Of a stretch of DNA of 64,000 bases, positions 54,618 to 64,000 are shown in pieces. The stretch comes from Saprospiraceae bacterium (GTDB taxonomy: Bacteria; Bacteroidota; Bacteroidia; Chitinophagales; Saprospiraceae). Position numbers and translations under genes: made by a program. The notes beneath the pieces are model-generated. The model ran no database searches. It saw only the letters and a program-made list of their open reading frames with translations, and was not told the origin of the DNA. The stretch lies in the NCBI GenBank assembly GCA_016717105.1, contig JADKGF010000058.1:30725-94724 (forward strand), in the 5' to 3' direction. Each line of letters begins with the position of its first letter. Positions within the stretch are counted from its first letter, which is position 1.

Positions 54618-55071
54618 GAACGTATGATCCAAAAGGAATTTATATAATGAATTTTGCAACTGAAACTGATGTATAAACTCAAAATCTGAAAAACTACCAC
54701 GTTGTATCACTCACTGAATCAAAAATCATACTGGGATATCCCCATAAGTCTGGCTCCACTACCGAAAGTTCTCATGCAATAGTCACGCAAAAACCGTGAT
54801 AGACTGTGGCAGGCTGTTCAACGGTGTTTTGATGACAATATCTATCTATTGTGTCATTCATTATTAATAATTCATTCTAGGCACTTAGTGCCTAACTGCC
54901 TGTCCCGTTCAGGCGGGAAAAACTTAGTTGTTGGTGGTTGTGTTTTCTGTCGTAGTGTGTCTGTCTATTGTTACTTGTGACTTTGGTGCGTTTGCTTGGT
55001 GGCTCTTTTACATTTTTTTGTTTGGCTTGTGAGTTTGGAAAAAATGCAAATGTGCCACCAAAAGCGTTGGC
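54618..55071. other. Intergenic region with insert, repeat piece and long inverted repeat
   Basis: Three parts: 54618-54879, unrecognised sequence with a 20-bp string shared with 38714-38733; 54880-54937, the hairpin half of repeat R3 (CCCGCCTGAACGGG); and 54994-55065, an inverted repeat GCTTGGTGGC...GCCACCAAAAGC. Directly at the hsdR stop the minus strand reads AGCCAAC, an R''-like core, so this last repeat may be another attC-like site lacking a clear R'. Confidence 0.5.
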
Positions 55072-58000
55072 TTAATGTTCTGTCGGTTTGTTGTTTATAA
55101 AGTCATCTGCTAACATTTTTGCTTGTGTGATTACAGTCTCCACCGCTTTTTCTTGAAGGTCTGGCGGATAACCGTGTAGCCTTAATATTCTCCTTATATT
55201 TCGTCTTAGTGCTGATTGTACACTTTCTTTAATTGTCCAATCAATTGTCGTGCTGTTACGAACGGTTTTCAATAATTCTTGCGCTATGTGCTTTAGTACT
55301 TCGTCACCTAATATTTTTACAGCACTATTATTTACTTCTAATGCTGTGTAAAAAGCAAATTCCCTATAATCTAATCCTAAATCCACACCTCGTTTATCAG
55401 CATGTCTCAATTCTTCACCTAAAGGAATTAACCATTTTTCTAAAAACTCTACACTATCTATTTGACCACTATGATATCTATTAATCGCTTCTTCAAGTTT
55501 TTCAGTAAATGTTTTGCTTTGGACTAAATTAAACTTAGATTTTCGTTTCAACTCATCTCGTAAAAGCTTCTTTAATAATTCGACCGCTAAGTTTTTTTGA
55601 TCCATTCCCTTTATTTCATCAAGGAATTTTTCATCTAATATGCCAATATCTGGTTTTTAATGCCAGCTGCATCAAAAATATCTACAACCGATTCACTTGC
55701 TAACGCTTCGCTTACAATTTGCTTTATGGCTAAGTCAATTTCAGTGTTGGTTTTACCACCACCTTCTATTCTTGTTCTCTCGTTAAATTTTAAAAGTCTT
55801 GCTCGAATGGCTTGAAATAAAGCGATATCATCTTTTAATAAATCAATTCGTTCGTGACTTGAGACTAAGGCATATGCCTGTAAAAGTTTTGCTGTTGTAT
55901 CAATAAAATTTTGTGCACCATTTTCCTGACTAAAAATGTAATCCTGAATTATACCTATGTATTTTAGTTTTTCTTCTGGCTTAAGCGTAAAGAATTTTTT
56001 CCAATCAAAATATTTTAGTTGGTACGTAATACCTTCGTACAATTCCAGACATTTGGCAACGGCAATTTCATCATCTAATGTTGGCTTGCCTTGTCCACCA
56101 CTAATGGTATATTCTACCAATGCTTCTTTTAAGTATTGCGCTAAGCCTATATAATCTACGATTAATCCTCCCGATTTTGCCGAATTGAATACTCTGTTTA
56201 CTCTAGCTATGGCTTGCATTAGATTGGCACCACGCATGGGCTTATCCGTGTACATTGTATGTAGAACAGGTGCATCGAAACCTGTGAGCCACATATCTCT
56301 TACAATTACTATTTTCAATTCATCATTTTCGTCTTTTAATCGCTCACCGATTGTCTTCCTTTTCGCCTTACTCCGAATATGTGGTTGAAATGCTTCTACA
56401 TCAGCAGAAGAACCAGTCATGATCACTTTTATGGCACCTTTTTATCATCATTACTATGCCACTCAGGCCTTAAAGTGATTATTTCATTATACAAATCCAC
56501 ACAGATTCTGCGACTCATACATACAAACATAGCCTTACCTTCGATAATAGCTGTACGTTTTTCAAAATGTTGAATAAAATCTTTCGCTATTTCTTGCAAT
56601 CTGTTTTTACTTCCTATGACAGCTTCTATGCCGCTCCATTTTGACTTTAATTTCTGTATTGTGCTTAGCTCTTCTTGTTCGGTAAGTTCTTCTATTTGTT
56701 GGTCAAGTTGTAAGCTTTTCTGTTCTTCGATATTTATTTTTGCGACTCTACTTTCATAATAAATAGGCACGGTTGCGCCATCTAATACGGCTTGTTGAAT
56801 GTCATAAATACTGATATAGTCACCGAAGATGGCTTTCGTACTTTTATCTGTGCTTTCTACTGGTGTGCCTGTAAAACCAATGTAAGTAGCATTTGGCAAG
56901 CTTTCACGCAATCTCCGTGCAAAGCCATCGAGCAAGCCATATTGACTTCGATGGGCTTCATCTGCTATGACAATGATATTATTTCTATCGCTTATTACTT
57001 TTGCTTTTTCGCCAATATATTTTACACTAGGTTCTGATACTATGTATTTGGATTCTTCACTTTCTTCAATATCTTCAATGCTTTCTAACCCAAATTTTTG
57101 AATAGTAGTAAAAACGATTCCGCCAGATGCTACATTTAATAATTCCTTTAGATGCCAGCGATTTTCTGCTTGTTTAGGAAATTGGCGGAGTAACTGATTA
57201 CAATTGCAAAATGTATCAAAAAGCTGATCATCTAGGTCGTTTCTATCAGTAAGGATTACCAATGTAGGATTTTCCATTTGCTCATTAGTGATAAGCTTTC
57301 CAGCATAAAAAACCATACTCAAACTTTTGCCGCTGCCTTGCGTATGCCACACCACACCAGCTTTACGATCGCCCTTTACTTGCGATGCTGACAATGTAGT
57401 TTTCAGTGCTTGGTTGACTGCAAAGTATTGATGATATTGAGCTACCTTTTTTATGGTAAGTTTTTCTGTTTTTTCAAATACAATAAAATGGCTTATGGTA
57501 TTTAACAGTACCTTTTTATTGCAAAGTCCTTTTATCAAAAATTCCATTTGCAAATCAGACGAGTTTTCTATAGTTTCTCCATCGATGCTTTTCCAAGGTT
57601 TATAATACTTAAAACTACTGCTGATAGTCCCGTAAGCTGCACTCCAACCATCGCTTAAGATATTAAGTGCATTAAACGTAAACAGGCTAGGTATGGCTTG
57701 CTGATAGGTTTTTATTTGATTGAAGGCACTGTTCAAATCAGCTAGTTCGCTTACCGCATTTTTTAATTCCATTACTACCAATGGCAAACCATTGATAAAT
57801 AAAATAAGGTCGGGTCGTTTGTTTTGACTGCCTTCAATTATGGTAAATTGATTGATTGCTAAAAACTCATTGTTTTCTGCATTAGCAAAGTCAACGATAT
57901 ACACTTTTTCACCTCGTATGCCATCGGCAGTTCTTACTTCTACATCTACACCTTCGGTTAGGTATTTATGAAAAGTTTCGTTGTTGATTAAAGCGTTTGG

Positions 58001-58237
58001 GCTTTCGGTACGCAATACTTTTTTGAGTGCATCTTCTTTGGCATCTTGTGTAATGCTTGGGTTGAGTTTATCTATAGCATCACGCAAACGAGTAGTCAAA
58101 ACCACATCGGTATATTGCCTTTCAGGGTGTTCGCCATCAGGAGAAATGGTAGTACCCAAAATATAGGAATATCCTAAATTTTGAAGATAGGAAAGAGCAA
58201 TTTCTTCTATTTCGTTTTCGGTAATGCTATTCCTCAT
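55072..58237 (-). CDS. hsdR: Type I restriction enzyme subunit R (two frameshifts)
   Basis: Motor and nuclease subunit of the type I restriction complex, ~1055 aa once joined. N-terminal PD-(D/E)xK nuclease: RPDLILF then LPLVVMELKNA near residue 150. SF2 helicase motifs: Walker A WHTQGSGKSLSM near 295, Walker B VIADEAHRSQYG near 420, TGTP (IGFTGTPVES) near 455, and in the second frame RVNRVF. The C-terminal frame (55072-55605) is the helical DUF3387-type domain. Frames break in runs of five A near 56440 and near 55645; one added A at each point restores continuity. It follows the small PIN gene by 1 bp. Confidence 0.9.
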
Positions 58238-58238
58238 C

Positions 58239-58760
58239 CTACTTTAGGATATGGGGATTCCCTGTTAACATATCTAACCCACAATCTCTGAAATCTTTAT
58301 CATTTGTAAGTAAAACAAAGTTGTTTTCTTCGCAAAGCGTTACGGTTGCTTTGTCCACAAAATCAAGTTCATCAACTGATAAAAGGCTTTCTATTTCACG
58401 GCTGTTAAAAGCTTTACCAACAACATTGAATCGGGCTAGAATATCATTTTTTACGATGATATAGATGTCATCTAAAGCATCTTTTCCGTCTTCGCTGTTT
58501 CTAAAATCTTTTAATTTTTGGCTTGGATTTATCCTTTGATGTTCATTTCTCAAAATTCGATTAATGACTTCTGAAGTCACCAAAAAATCAACAAACAAAT
58601 TATTCCCTTGTCTTAATAAGTTGCTGAATACACTAGCATAATTTTTCTCATAAGAATGTTGACCTGTAGGCCAAAATAAATATATCAGCACATTAGCATC
58701 AAAAAAAATATTTCTGCCATTCAGTTGCGAAACATCTTGTAATCTATATTTAGCTCCCAT
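58239..58760 (-). CDS. PIN-domain ribonuclease-like protein (small)
   Basis: A 173-aa PIN-fold protein. The first acidic residue is in NIFFDANVLIYLFW near residue 20, a second acidic group lies near FLVTSEVINRIL (residue 63), and DELDFVDKATVTLCEENN with LLTNDKDF near residues 130-155 supply the last Asp residues. PIN proteins cleave RNA in a metal-dependent way and often serve as toxins (VapC), although no VapB-like partner is adjacent. It lies between the STAS-like gene (3 bp) and hsdR (1 bp), so it is translated with the restriction operon. Confidence 0.8.
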   Translation of the reverse strand: MGAKYRLQDVSQLNGRNIFFDANVLIYLFWPTGQHSYEKNYASVFSNLLRQGNNLFVDFLVTSEVINRILRNEHQRINPSQKLKDFRNSEDGKDALDDIYIIVKNDILARFNVVGKAFNSREIESLLSVDELDFVDKATVTLCEENNFVLLTNDKDFRDCGLDMLTGNPHILK

Positions 58761-58763
58761 AGG

Positions 58764-59111
58764 TCATTCTTCTGTTATCTCGTCAATGCTTCTTTGTAGT
58801 GCTTCAGGATCTTTATAATACAACTTAGCAGTTATCACAACTCTTTTTAAAGCTACTTTTCCTGATTCTGTCAAATCTGAAACACTTAGGTTTGCCTTAA
58901 TATAATCTTCTGAATGGTCTTTATATAACTGACCGACTGCTGTATTTAAAAAAGCGGTTGTTAACATTTCTATATTCTGAAATGAAAGGTGAACTTTTTT
59001 ATTTTCTTTAAATGCTTTTAAAATCAGCTCAAAAACCTTTTGGCCATCTTCGGCTTCAACGCCATATACATCACCTATGGTGTTCACTATGTTTATTGTT
59101 ATATTATCCAT
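58764..59111 (-). CDS. STAS-like DUF4325 protein
   Basis: A 115-aa protein with the DUF4325 pattern: helix with FELILKAFKENKKVHLSFQNIE, then MLTTAFLNTAVGQLYKDHSED, the 'T.FLN.A.G.LY' signature, and a C-terminal strand-helix. The fold resembles STAS domains, as in anti-anti-sigma factors such as SpoIIAA and RsbV. The start at 59111 (MDNITIN) fits 4 bp after the ATPase stop. Next to a GHKL ATPase, a partner-switch role is a natural inference. Confidence 0.78.
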   Translation of the reverse strand: MDNITINIVNTIGDVYGVEAEDGQKVFELILKAFKENKKVHLSFQNIEMLTTAFLNTAVGQLYKDHSEDYIKANLSVSDLTESGKVALKRVVITAKLYYKDPEALQRSIDEITEE

Positions 59112-59115
59112 ATTA

Positions 59116-59844
59116 TTAAAATATATCATCTAATTCTATTTCGCTTTTTAGCGAATAATTGCTATCATCATCTGTATTAAACTGCAAATTTACTATTGTT
59201 CCGGGAAATTGGCCGTTAAAAGTTCTTGTTACCTGACCAGATTCATCAAATTGGAAAAAACCATCATCACTTACTATTTGCATTTTCCCTTTATTCATTC
59301 TTATAAATTCTTTTAAGACTGCCAGTCCAATGCCTCCAGATACACCAACTTTAGTTGTCATCTTGTCTTGTACAGCCCATGTGATAGCTTGTACAGCACT
59401 AAGATTGCGACTAAATCGTTGATTTATTCTTTCTTTAAAACCTATACCTGTGTCAACAATGGTAAATTCGATTTTGTTTTTGTTAGGATAAAACTGACCA
59501 CAAGTATAAATAAAGTCAGTTTTACTATGTATTTGTGCATTTACAAATATCTCATAAATACCTTCTATCATTTTTCTTTTACCCTTGACTCATTTTGGGC
59601 AAATCTGCCATATGGCCTTCAAGAGTTCCTCTATCCCATAATTTTTAAAATACTTTCCATCTGTGGGTTTCAGTTTCTGAAATTTTATAGTTGTTTTATT
59701 ACGATCGGTGCTCTTTGCCCGCCATAATAAGTGAAAGTCGTTCTTGAGTAAGATTGCTTCAATTTGTGGACTAATGCTCTCAAAATATACACGGTTAAGA
59801 TTTGATGTAAATTCATCCAAGACTGCCCCAAGAGCTGCACTCAT
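59116..59844 (-). CDS. GHKL-type ATPase (frameshifted)
   Basis: An ATP-binding protein of the GHKL superfamily (RsbW/SpoIIAB, Hsp90, histidine-kinase fold). The N-box is GIYEIFVNAQIHS, the G1 box VDTGIGFKERI and the G2 box SGGIGLAVLKEFIR. The N-terminal half (59590-59844; SAALGAVLDEFTSNLNRVYF) belongs to the same protein: an in-frame TGA near 59588 and lost bases around 59575-59605 break it. Reading LPKMSQG in another frame across the gap suggests compensating small indels. It overlaps the hsdS stop (ATGA) and precedes the STAS-like gene, a pair expected of a partner-switching module. Confidence 0.72.
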
Positions 59845-61101
59845 ATTTGCTGCAAAATTTTACCACTCATCAACTTTGGTAATAAAGTATCTCGGGTTTG
59901 GGTTAAGGTTTGAATTTGAATTTCATTTTCTTGTGACTTGTCTGTTAAACTTTTTTTTTGGTTTCAAATTTTAAAAGTAATTCTTTACTTGGTAACGGAA
60001 ATTCAAACTCACAAATTCTGGTTGGTGATGTATGTTTAACTGTTGACCCTGTTGCACCACCTAATACAAAATGTCTATAATCATCTTGTCGCATCAACCA
60101 ATATAAAAAATGCTTAACTGGTAAATCCGACCTGAACATAACTTTACCAATTCTTTGATTGTGTAAAAGTCTTTTGCCTTCAATTGTTGGTACTAATGCA
60201 GAATAACCCAAAGTATCTCCACCTTTACTAAGATCTGTCATAGTGACAAGTAAATCGTTTCTTTTAAGGATATAATCATGCGGAATTTCTCCTTTATAAT
60301 ATTTGAACTTTTGGCTATTAAAACCACCACCTATTTTAAAATTTCCTGGTGTTATCAAAACGTCTTTTTCTTCAAAATCTGAAACAAACTCGCCCTTAAA
60401 AGCATCCCCGTGTTTTATTTCAATAATATCTGATAATTTCCCCATTCTCCAACCTTCGGCAATCCATCCTCCAACTCACCATCAAATCGGGAAAATTAAA
60501 ATTTACAAACCATTCTTTAAACAGGGCTTGTGCCTAGCTTCAAGGGTTTGGTTCATTTTGTGGTTGAGTTCTATTTTGTCGTCAAGCGAAGTAAGGATTT
60601 GTGCTATTTCTTGTTGTTTTGATTTGTCGATAGGAGCTTCAAATTCATATGTACAAATTCTTGTAGGAGAAGTGTGTTTAACAGTAGAACCTGTTGCAGA
60701 ACCAACAATGTAATATTGATAAGGCTGTGTTCTCAAAATCCAATATAAAAAATCAGGGTCAATATCATCATTCTTGAATTGAACTAAACCTAATCTTTGG
60801 TTATGTAAATAATTAACTCCTTTATGCGGTGGAATTTTTGCCGAATAACCTAATGTATCGCCTGCTTTGCTCAAATCGGTCATAGTTATAATTATGTCAC
60901 CTTCTTTGAGAATATAATCCTTTGGGAAAGCACCTTTATAATATTTGAATTTATCCGCCTTGAAGCCTCCACCTATTTTGAAATTACCTGGTGAAAGCAA
61001 TATGTCTTTTGTGGCTCTTCTGAAAAATATTCGCCTTTAAATGCAAAACCGTGTTTTACATTTATCAAATCACTTAATTTATATTTCTTTACACCTATCA
61101 T
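59841..61101 (-). CDS. hsdS: Type I restriction specificity subunit S (several frameshifts)
   Basis: DNA-recognition subunit of the type I complex, with two target-recognition domains. Half 1 opens MIGVKKYKLSDLINVKHGFA, continues SPGNFKIGGGFKADKFKYYK and ends in the spacer helix QEIAQILTSLDDKIELNHKM. Half 2 opens MGKLSDIIEIKHGDAFKGEF and ends IQTLTQTRDTLLPKLMSGK. The frame breaks near 61010, at several points between 60440 and 60530, and in a run of nine A near 59950. With those corrected it is ~420 aa, normal. The start (61099-61101) overlaps the PIN gene stop. The two TRDs are strikingly alike, both with TMTDLSK.GDTLGYSA and GSTVKHTSPTRIC. Confidence 0.85.
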
Positions 61102-62105
61102 AATAATTCAATGTCGTAAAAGGTTTCAATAATGTCTTTAGTTTCTTCATCCCAAAGCATAGTTAATCCTTCCACAGACTGCACCATTTTTTTACCATCT
61201 TTTGTAAAATGAATATTGATAAAAGAAGAAACCAAGAGGTTTTCTACTTCATCTTCATTTGGAGATAGACGGCTAACATATTTGCAAATGTCAGCAATGG
61301 TGTAATTTTCAATTGTGAATTCTTTGCCGTCAATTACAATTGCCGTCATGGTGTTCAAATTGTCTTTGAGATAATCGGCAAAATATTCTGTTTGTGCAAA
61401 ATCGTGTATAGTTCTTTCTTTAATGTAGTTGTCGTAATCTTTTATTATATCAGCCAACACATTGTTCTCATCTTGCAAAATATTGATGTGGCGCTCCCAT
61501 TTGGCCTTAAACTCAATCTCACAATTTTTGTAATCACCATCTTTGGAAACAAAAATTACTTTATCGTAATCGGTAACACCATCAAAGTGCATAAGGCTTT
61601 CCCAAACTAGGTTATCTTTAAATCCTGCATCCTTGTATTTACCTGAATGAGCAAAGGGCTTTTTCTTGCTTTCGTCTTTCATCACTCTTTTCATCATACT
61701 TTGCAAAACAGTATTGGCAAGTTCATCTTTAATCTCTAACAGTTTTATTTGTTTGGTAGCCAAATACTCTTCGGCTTTTTCTTTGATAAAAGTTGTGCAA
61801 TCAAAATCAACTTCGGGCAAAGCAATTTCTGGAATGTGTGGCATTCCCGAAAGTCGTTTAGATAACTTTTGAAATTCTACAATATCGGTTTTGTATTGTC
61901 TATGCTTTTGGTCTTTTAATTCTTCAATAGCCCAAGTAGGAATGGCAATATGAATGTCTTCGTTTAGATTTTTATCTAAAATATATTCTTCAATTACTTG
62001 AAACGGCCTGCCAAAAGCAAAAAAGCTATACGCAACTTCTCCTGATTCAGTACTTCGCAAAGAATTGGTGTCAAAAACGACCAGTGTTTTCAGTTTATAA
62101 CTCAT
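61098..62105 (-). CDS. PIN-domain protein between hsdM and hsdS
   Basis: A 335-aa PIN-like protein (DUF4935 type). It opens KLKTLVVFDTNSLRSTE, the first catalytic Asp, then has IPTWAIEELKDQKHRQ near residue 60, HSGKYKDAGFKDNLVWESLM near residue 160 and VIFVSKDGDYKNCE near residue 195, the remaining acidic sites. The C-terminal ~130 residues form an extra, mixed helix-strand domain. RNA cleavage is expected. A nuclease gene between hsdM and hsdS recalls the place of the anticodon nucleases PrrC/RloC in some type I loci, though this is an unrelated family. Start at 62105 lies 36 bp from hsdM; end overlaps hsdS by 4 bp. Confidence 0.78.
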   Translation of the reverse strand: MSYKLKTLVVFDTNSLRSTESGEVAYSFFAFGRPFQVIEEYILDKNLNEDIHIAIPTWAIEELKDQKHRQYKTDIVEFQKLSKRLSGMPHIPEIALPEVDFDCTTFIKEKAEEYLATKQIKLLEIKDELANTVLQSMMKRVMKDESKKKPFAHSGKYKDAGFKDNLVWESLMHFDGVTDYDKVIFVSKDGDYKNCEIEFKAKWERHINILQDENNVLADIIKDYDNYIKERTIHDFAQTEYFADYLKDNLNTMTAIVIDGKEFTIENYTIADICKYVSRLSPNEDEVENLLVSSFINIHFTKDGKKMVQSVEGLTMLWDEETKDIIETFYDIELL

Positions 62106-62141
62106 AGCCGATTTTAGCAAGGTTTAGTTTAATGGCTACGT

Positions 62142-63629
62142 CTAACTCATTGGCTTTTGCATTTGTGCAGAAAGTGTTGCTGAAAGCGCTTGCATCTTGT
62201 CGTCAAATGCAATTCCATCTTCGGCTACTTCTCTAAAATCAATGTACCTGCCTGGCGTAAGTATGTAGTTGTTTTTGCGTACATCTTGTATGTTGGCAGA
62301 TTTGCAAAACCCTGCAATGTCTTTATAGTTGGCTTCAAAATCGGCTTTGCTTCTCCAATTGTGGTAAGTGTCCGAAATTTTGGCAATGTCTTTTTCGCTT
62401 AACTCTTTTTGTTTACGGCTTATCATTGTACCTAATTCTCGGGCATCAATAAAAAGTATTTCGTTGTTGCGGTTTCTTAATTTGGTATTGCCTTCTTTGT
62501 TACGAGCCAAAAACCACAAACAAGCTGGTATTTGTGTGTTATAAAACAACTGCGAAGGCAAAGAAACCATACAGTCTACCAAGTCGTTTTCAATCAATTC
62601 TTTTCTGATTTGTCCTTCGGTAGCAATTTCAGAACTCATACTGCCATTTGCCAATACAACGCCAGCCGTACCATAAGGTGCAAGTTTGCTAATGAATAAT
62701 TGTAACCAAGCGTAATTGGCGTTTCCTGAAGGCGGAATACCATATTTCCATTTATGTGTTTCGGCTTTGTTAATATTGTAATCACTTACGTTAAAAGGTG
62801 GGTTTGCAATTACATAATCTACTTTCAATTCTGGAAATGCATCATTCATCAATGTATCACCCAAAGCAATGTTGGCATCGATGCCACGAATGGCCAAATT
62901 CATTTTAGCCAATTTGTAAGTTGTAGGATTGCTTTCTTGACCGAAAATGGAGATTTTGCCTTTGCGGTGTTCGTGCATTTCAATGAATCTTTCACTTTGT
63001 ACAAACATACCACCACTGCCACATGCACCGTCATACACTCGTTTTTCGGGTTCGGGCGCCAGCATATCCACCAATATTTTTACAATGCTTTGCGGTGTGT
63101 AAAACTGTCCACCTTTTTTGCCTTCGGCATCTGCAAATTGTCCTAGAAAATATTCAAATACAAACCCTAAAACGTCCTTTCCTTTTCCGTCTTTGCCTTT
63201 GCTTAATGTGATCGAACCTATCAAGTCTATCAATTCTCCCAATCTTTGTTTGTCAAGCGATGGTCTTGCATAGTCTTTAGGTAAAACACCTTTTAGTGTT
63301 GGATTATCTTTTTCAATGGCATCCATTGCATCATCAATGTCTTTACCGATAGTTGGTAATTTTGCTCTGCCTTGTAGCCATTTCCAACGTGCAGAAGGTG
63401 GTACATAAAAAACTCGTTCGGCTGTGTATTCGTCTTTGTCTTCTGGATCGGCACCTGTTTCGGCTTCGTTAGCTTTTAACTCTTCATACAGTTCATCAAA
63501 AGCATCTGAAATATATTTTAAGAATATCAAACCCAATACAACGTGTTTGTATTCAGCGGCATCCATATTGTTGCGAAGTTTGTCGGCTGCTTGCCAAAGG
63601 GTTTTTTCTAATTCTAAATTGTCGGTCAT
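62142..63629 (-). CDS. hsdM: Type I restriction modification subunit M
   Basis: N6-adenine methyltransferase subunit, 495 aa. The N-terminal helical domain (LEKTLWQAADKLRNNMDAAE, YKHVVLGLIFLKYISDAF) is the HsdM_N type. The SAM site is YDGACGSGGMFV near residue 200, and the catalytic motif IV is VIANPPFNVSDY near residue 275. It is intact and the first gene of the operon. It methylates the target set by HsdS, protecting host DNA. The C-terminus ends with a helix that binds HsdS. Confidence 0.95.
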   Translation of the reverse strand: MTDNLELEKTLWQAADKLRNNMDAAEYKHVVLGLIFLKYISDAFDELYEELKANEAETGADPEDKDEYTAERVFYVPPSARWKWLQGRAKLPTIGKDIDDAMDAIEKDNPTLKGVLPKDYARPSLDKQRLGELIDLIGSITLSKGKDGKGKDVLGFVFEYFLGQFADAEGKKGGQFYTPQSIVKILVDMLAPEPEKRVYDGACGSGGMFVQSERFIEMHEHRKGKISIFGQESNPTTYKLAKMNLAIRGIDANIALGDTLMNDAFPELKVDYVIANPPFNVSDYNINKAETHKWKYGIPPSGNANYAWLQLFISKLAPYGTAGVVLANGSMSSEIATEGQIRKELIENDLVDCMVSLPSQLFYNTQIPACLWFLARNKEGNTKLRNRNNEILFIDARELGTMISRKQKELSEKDIAKISDTYHNWRSKADFEANYKDIAGFCKSANIQDVRKNNYILTPGRYIDFREVAEDGIAFDDKMQALSATLSAQMQKPMS

Positions 63630-64000
63630 TGTCTGTTTAATATTCTTAATTTATATGTCGCAAAGTTAGTTTTTTCATTCTTGTTTAAGGCTTAAATCGT
63701 CTCCAAATTGTCTCTGTCCACTTGTTAGGGTGGTGGATGGGCTTTGGGTGCGGTTGGGCAAAATTAAATGTGCTCGAAAAGCATTGGTTTGTGTGTCGGC
63801 TTAAAGCTCTTTTAATTTTGCTAAGGATTGGCATTTTGTCCACTGTTTTTCTGTCAGTTTGTTAGGGTTGCTTGTAAATTCTCTATCCCCGACACAAATA
63901 TAAATCAACTTTCGCTTTATTTAGCATTTCTATAAAAAAATCATCTGCTGTTATCATCATTAAGTGGAACATATATCGGCAAACAACACGCACCTTAATT
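63630..64000. other. Leader of the hsd operon with cassette-type repeat
   Basis: A 371-bp region before hsdM. It contains a C-rich/T-rich stretch like that at 54.96-55.07 kb (minus strand AGCACATTTAATTTTGCCC) and, at 63877-63945, a copy of the promoter-like arm found at 43.2 and 54.4 kb (ATTCTCTATCCCCGACACAA and TCAACTTTCGCTTT). No complete ORF. The repeats suggest that the hsd operon too lies within the cassette-like region. Confidence 0.5.

Noticed and set aside
54512..54700. 62-codon minus-strand ORF across repeat R3
   Set aside because: It reads through the decayed repeat and adjoining insert in a frame not kept in R1 or R2.

Overview
The window looks like a chromosomal segment of a Bacteroidota bacterium. 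The evidence is an AT-rich sequence, start regions preceded by the Bacteroidota -7 element TAnnTTTG, a short NuoG, many SPII lipoproteins, a FecA-like TonB receptor, GWxTD and LytTR proteins, and a metal-efflux locus of Bacteroidota layout. A Saprospiraceae-like host is my guess from gene content only. No rRNA, tRNA or CRISPR was recognised. Many conserved genes (nuoB, C, D, E, F, M, N, czcB, hsdR, hsdS and others) carry single-base frameshifts, often in A/T runs. These look more like consensus errors than real inactivation, so such genes are described at their reconstructed full extent.

1-13 kb (minus strand): the 5' part of an ABC-F ATPase gene, then a complete 14-gene complex I operon nuoABCDEFGHIJKLMN with overlapping or near-touching genes. 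13-28 kb: a glycine-rich membrane peptide, PAP2 phosphatase, TonB receptor, a GT-C-like membrane protein, lipoproteins, a GWxTD protein, a LytTR two-component pair, a cytochrome c/OB-fold/YceI/DUF5777 cluster, a local duplication carrying PspC-like genes, and an RNA m5C methyltransferase. 28-38.5 kb (plus strand): a CzcA/TolC/CzcB metal efflux operon followed by a ferritin-like/VIT transporter gene, then small membrane proteins, DUF202 and an MFS transporter.

38.5-55 kb is an accessory region of very different texture. Almost every gene is on the minus strand, in one- or two-gene units, and most units are followed by an imperfect inverted repeat built like an integron attC site (R''-like core, paired boxes, R'-like core). 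Four of these sites are interrupted inside the R'' core, after (T/A)TGT and before T, by 281-461 bp elements in the opposite orientation. These begin GTGTGCC and end in a hairpin plus CTACTCGAT, as group II introns do; insertion antisense into attC is the known habit of group IIC-attC introns. No integrase and no intron-encoded reverse transcriptase is in the window, so this resembles an integrase-less cassette array (CALIN). Cargo includes an AbaSI/PvuRts1I-like modification-dependent endonuclease, a CPBP protease, a flavin monooxygenase, an esterase, an ABC exporter, a DUF2268-type protease, an intradiol dioxygenase-like lipoprotein and a HigBA-like pair with a disrupted toxin.

55-64 kb (minus strand) holds a type I restriction-modification operon in the order hsdM, PIN protein, hsdS, GHKL ATPase, STAS-like DUF4325 protein, second PIN protein, hsdR. 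The ATPase/STAS pair resembles a partner-switching module, and the two PIN proteins are candidate ribonucleases. I infer a regulated or back-up RNA-cleaving defence wrapped in a restriction system. This composite operon and the intron-bearing cassette array are the two most interesting parts of the window.
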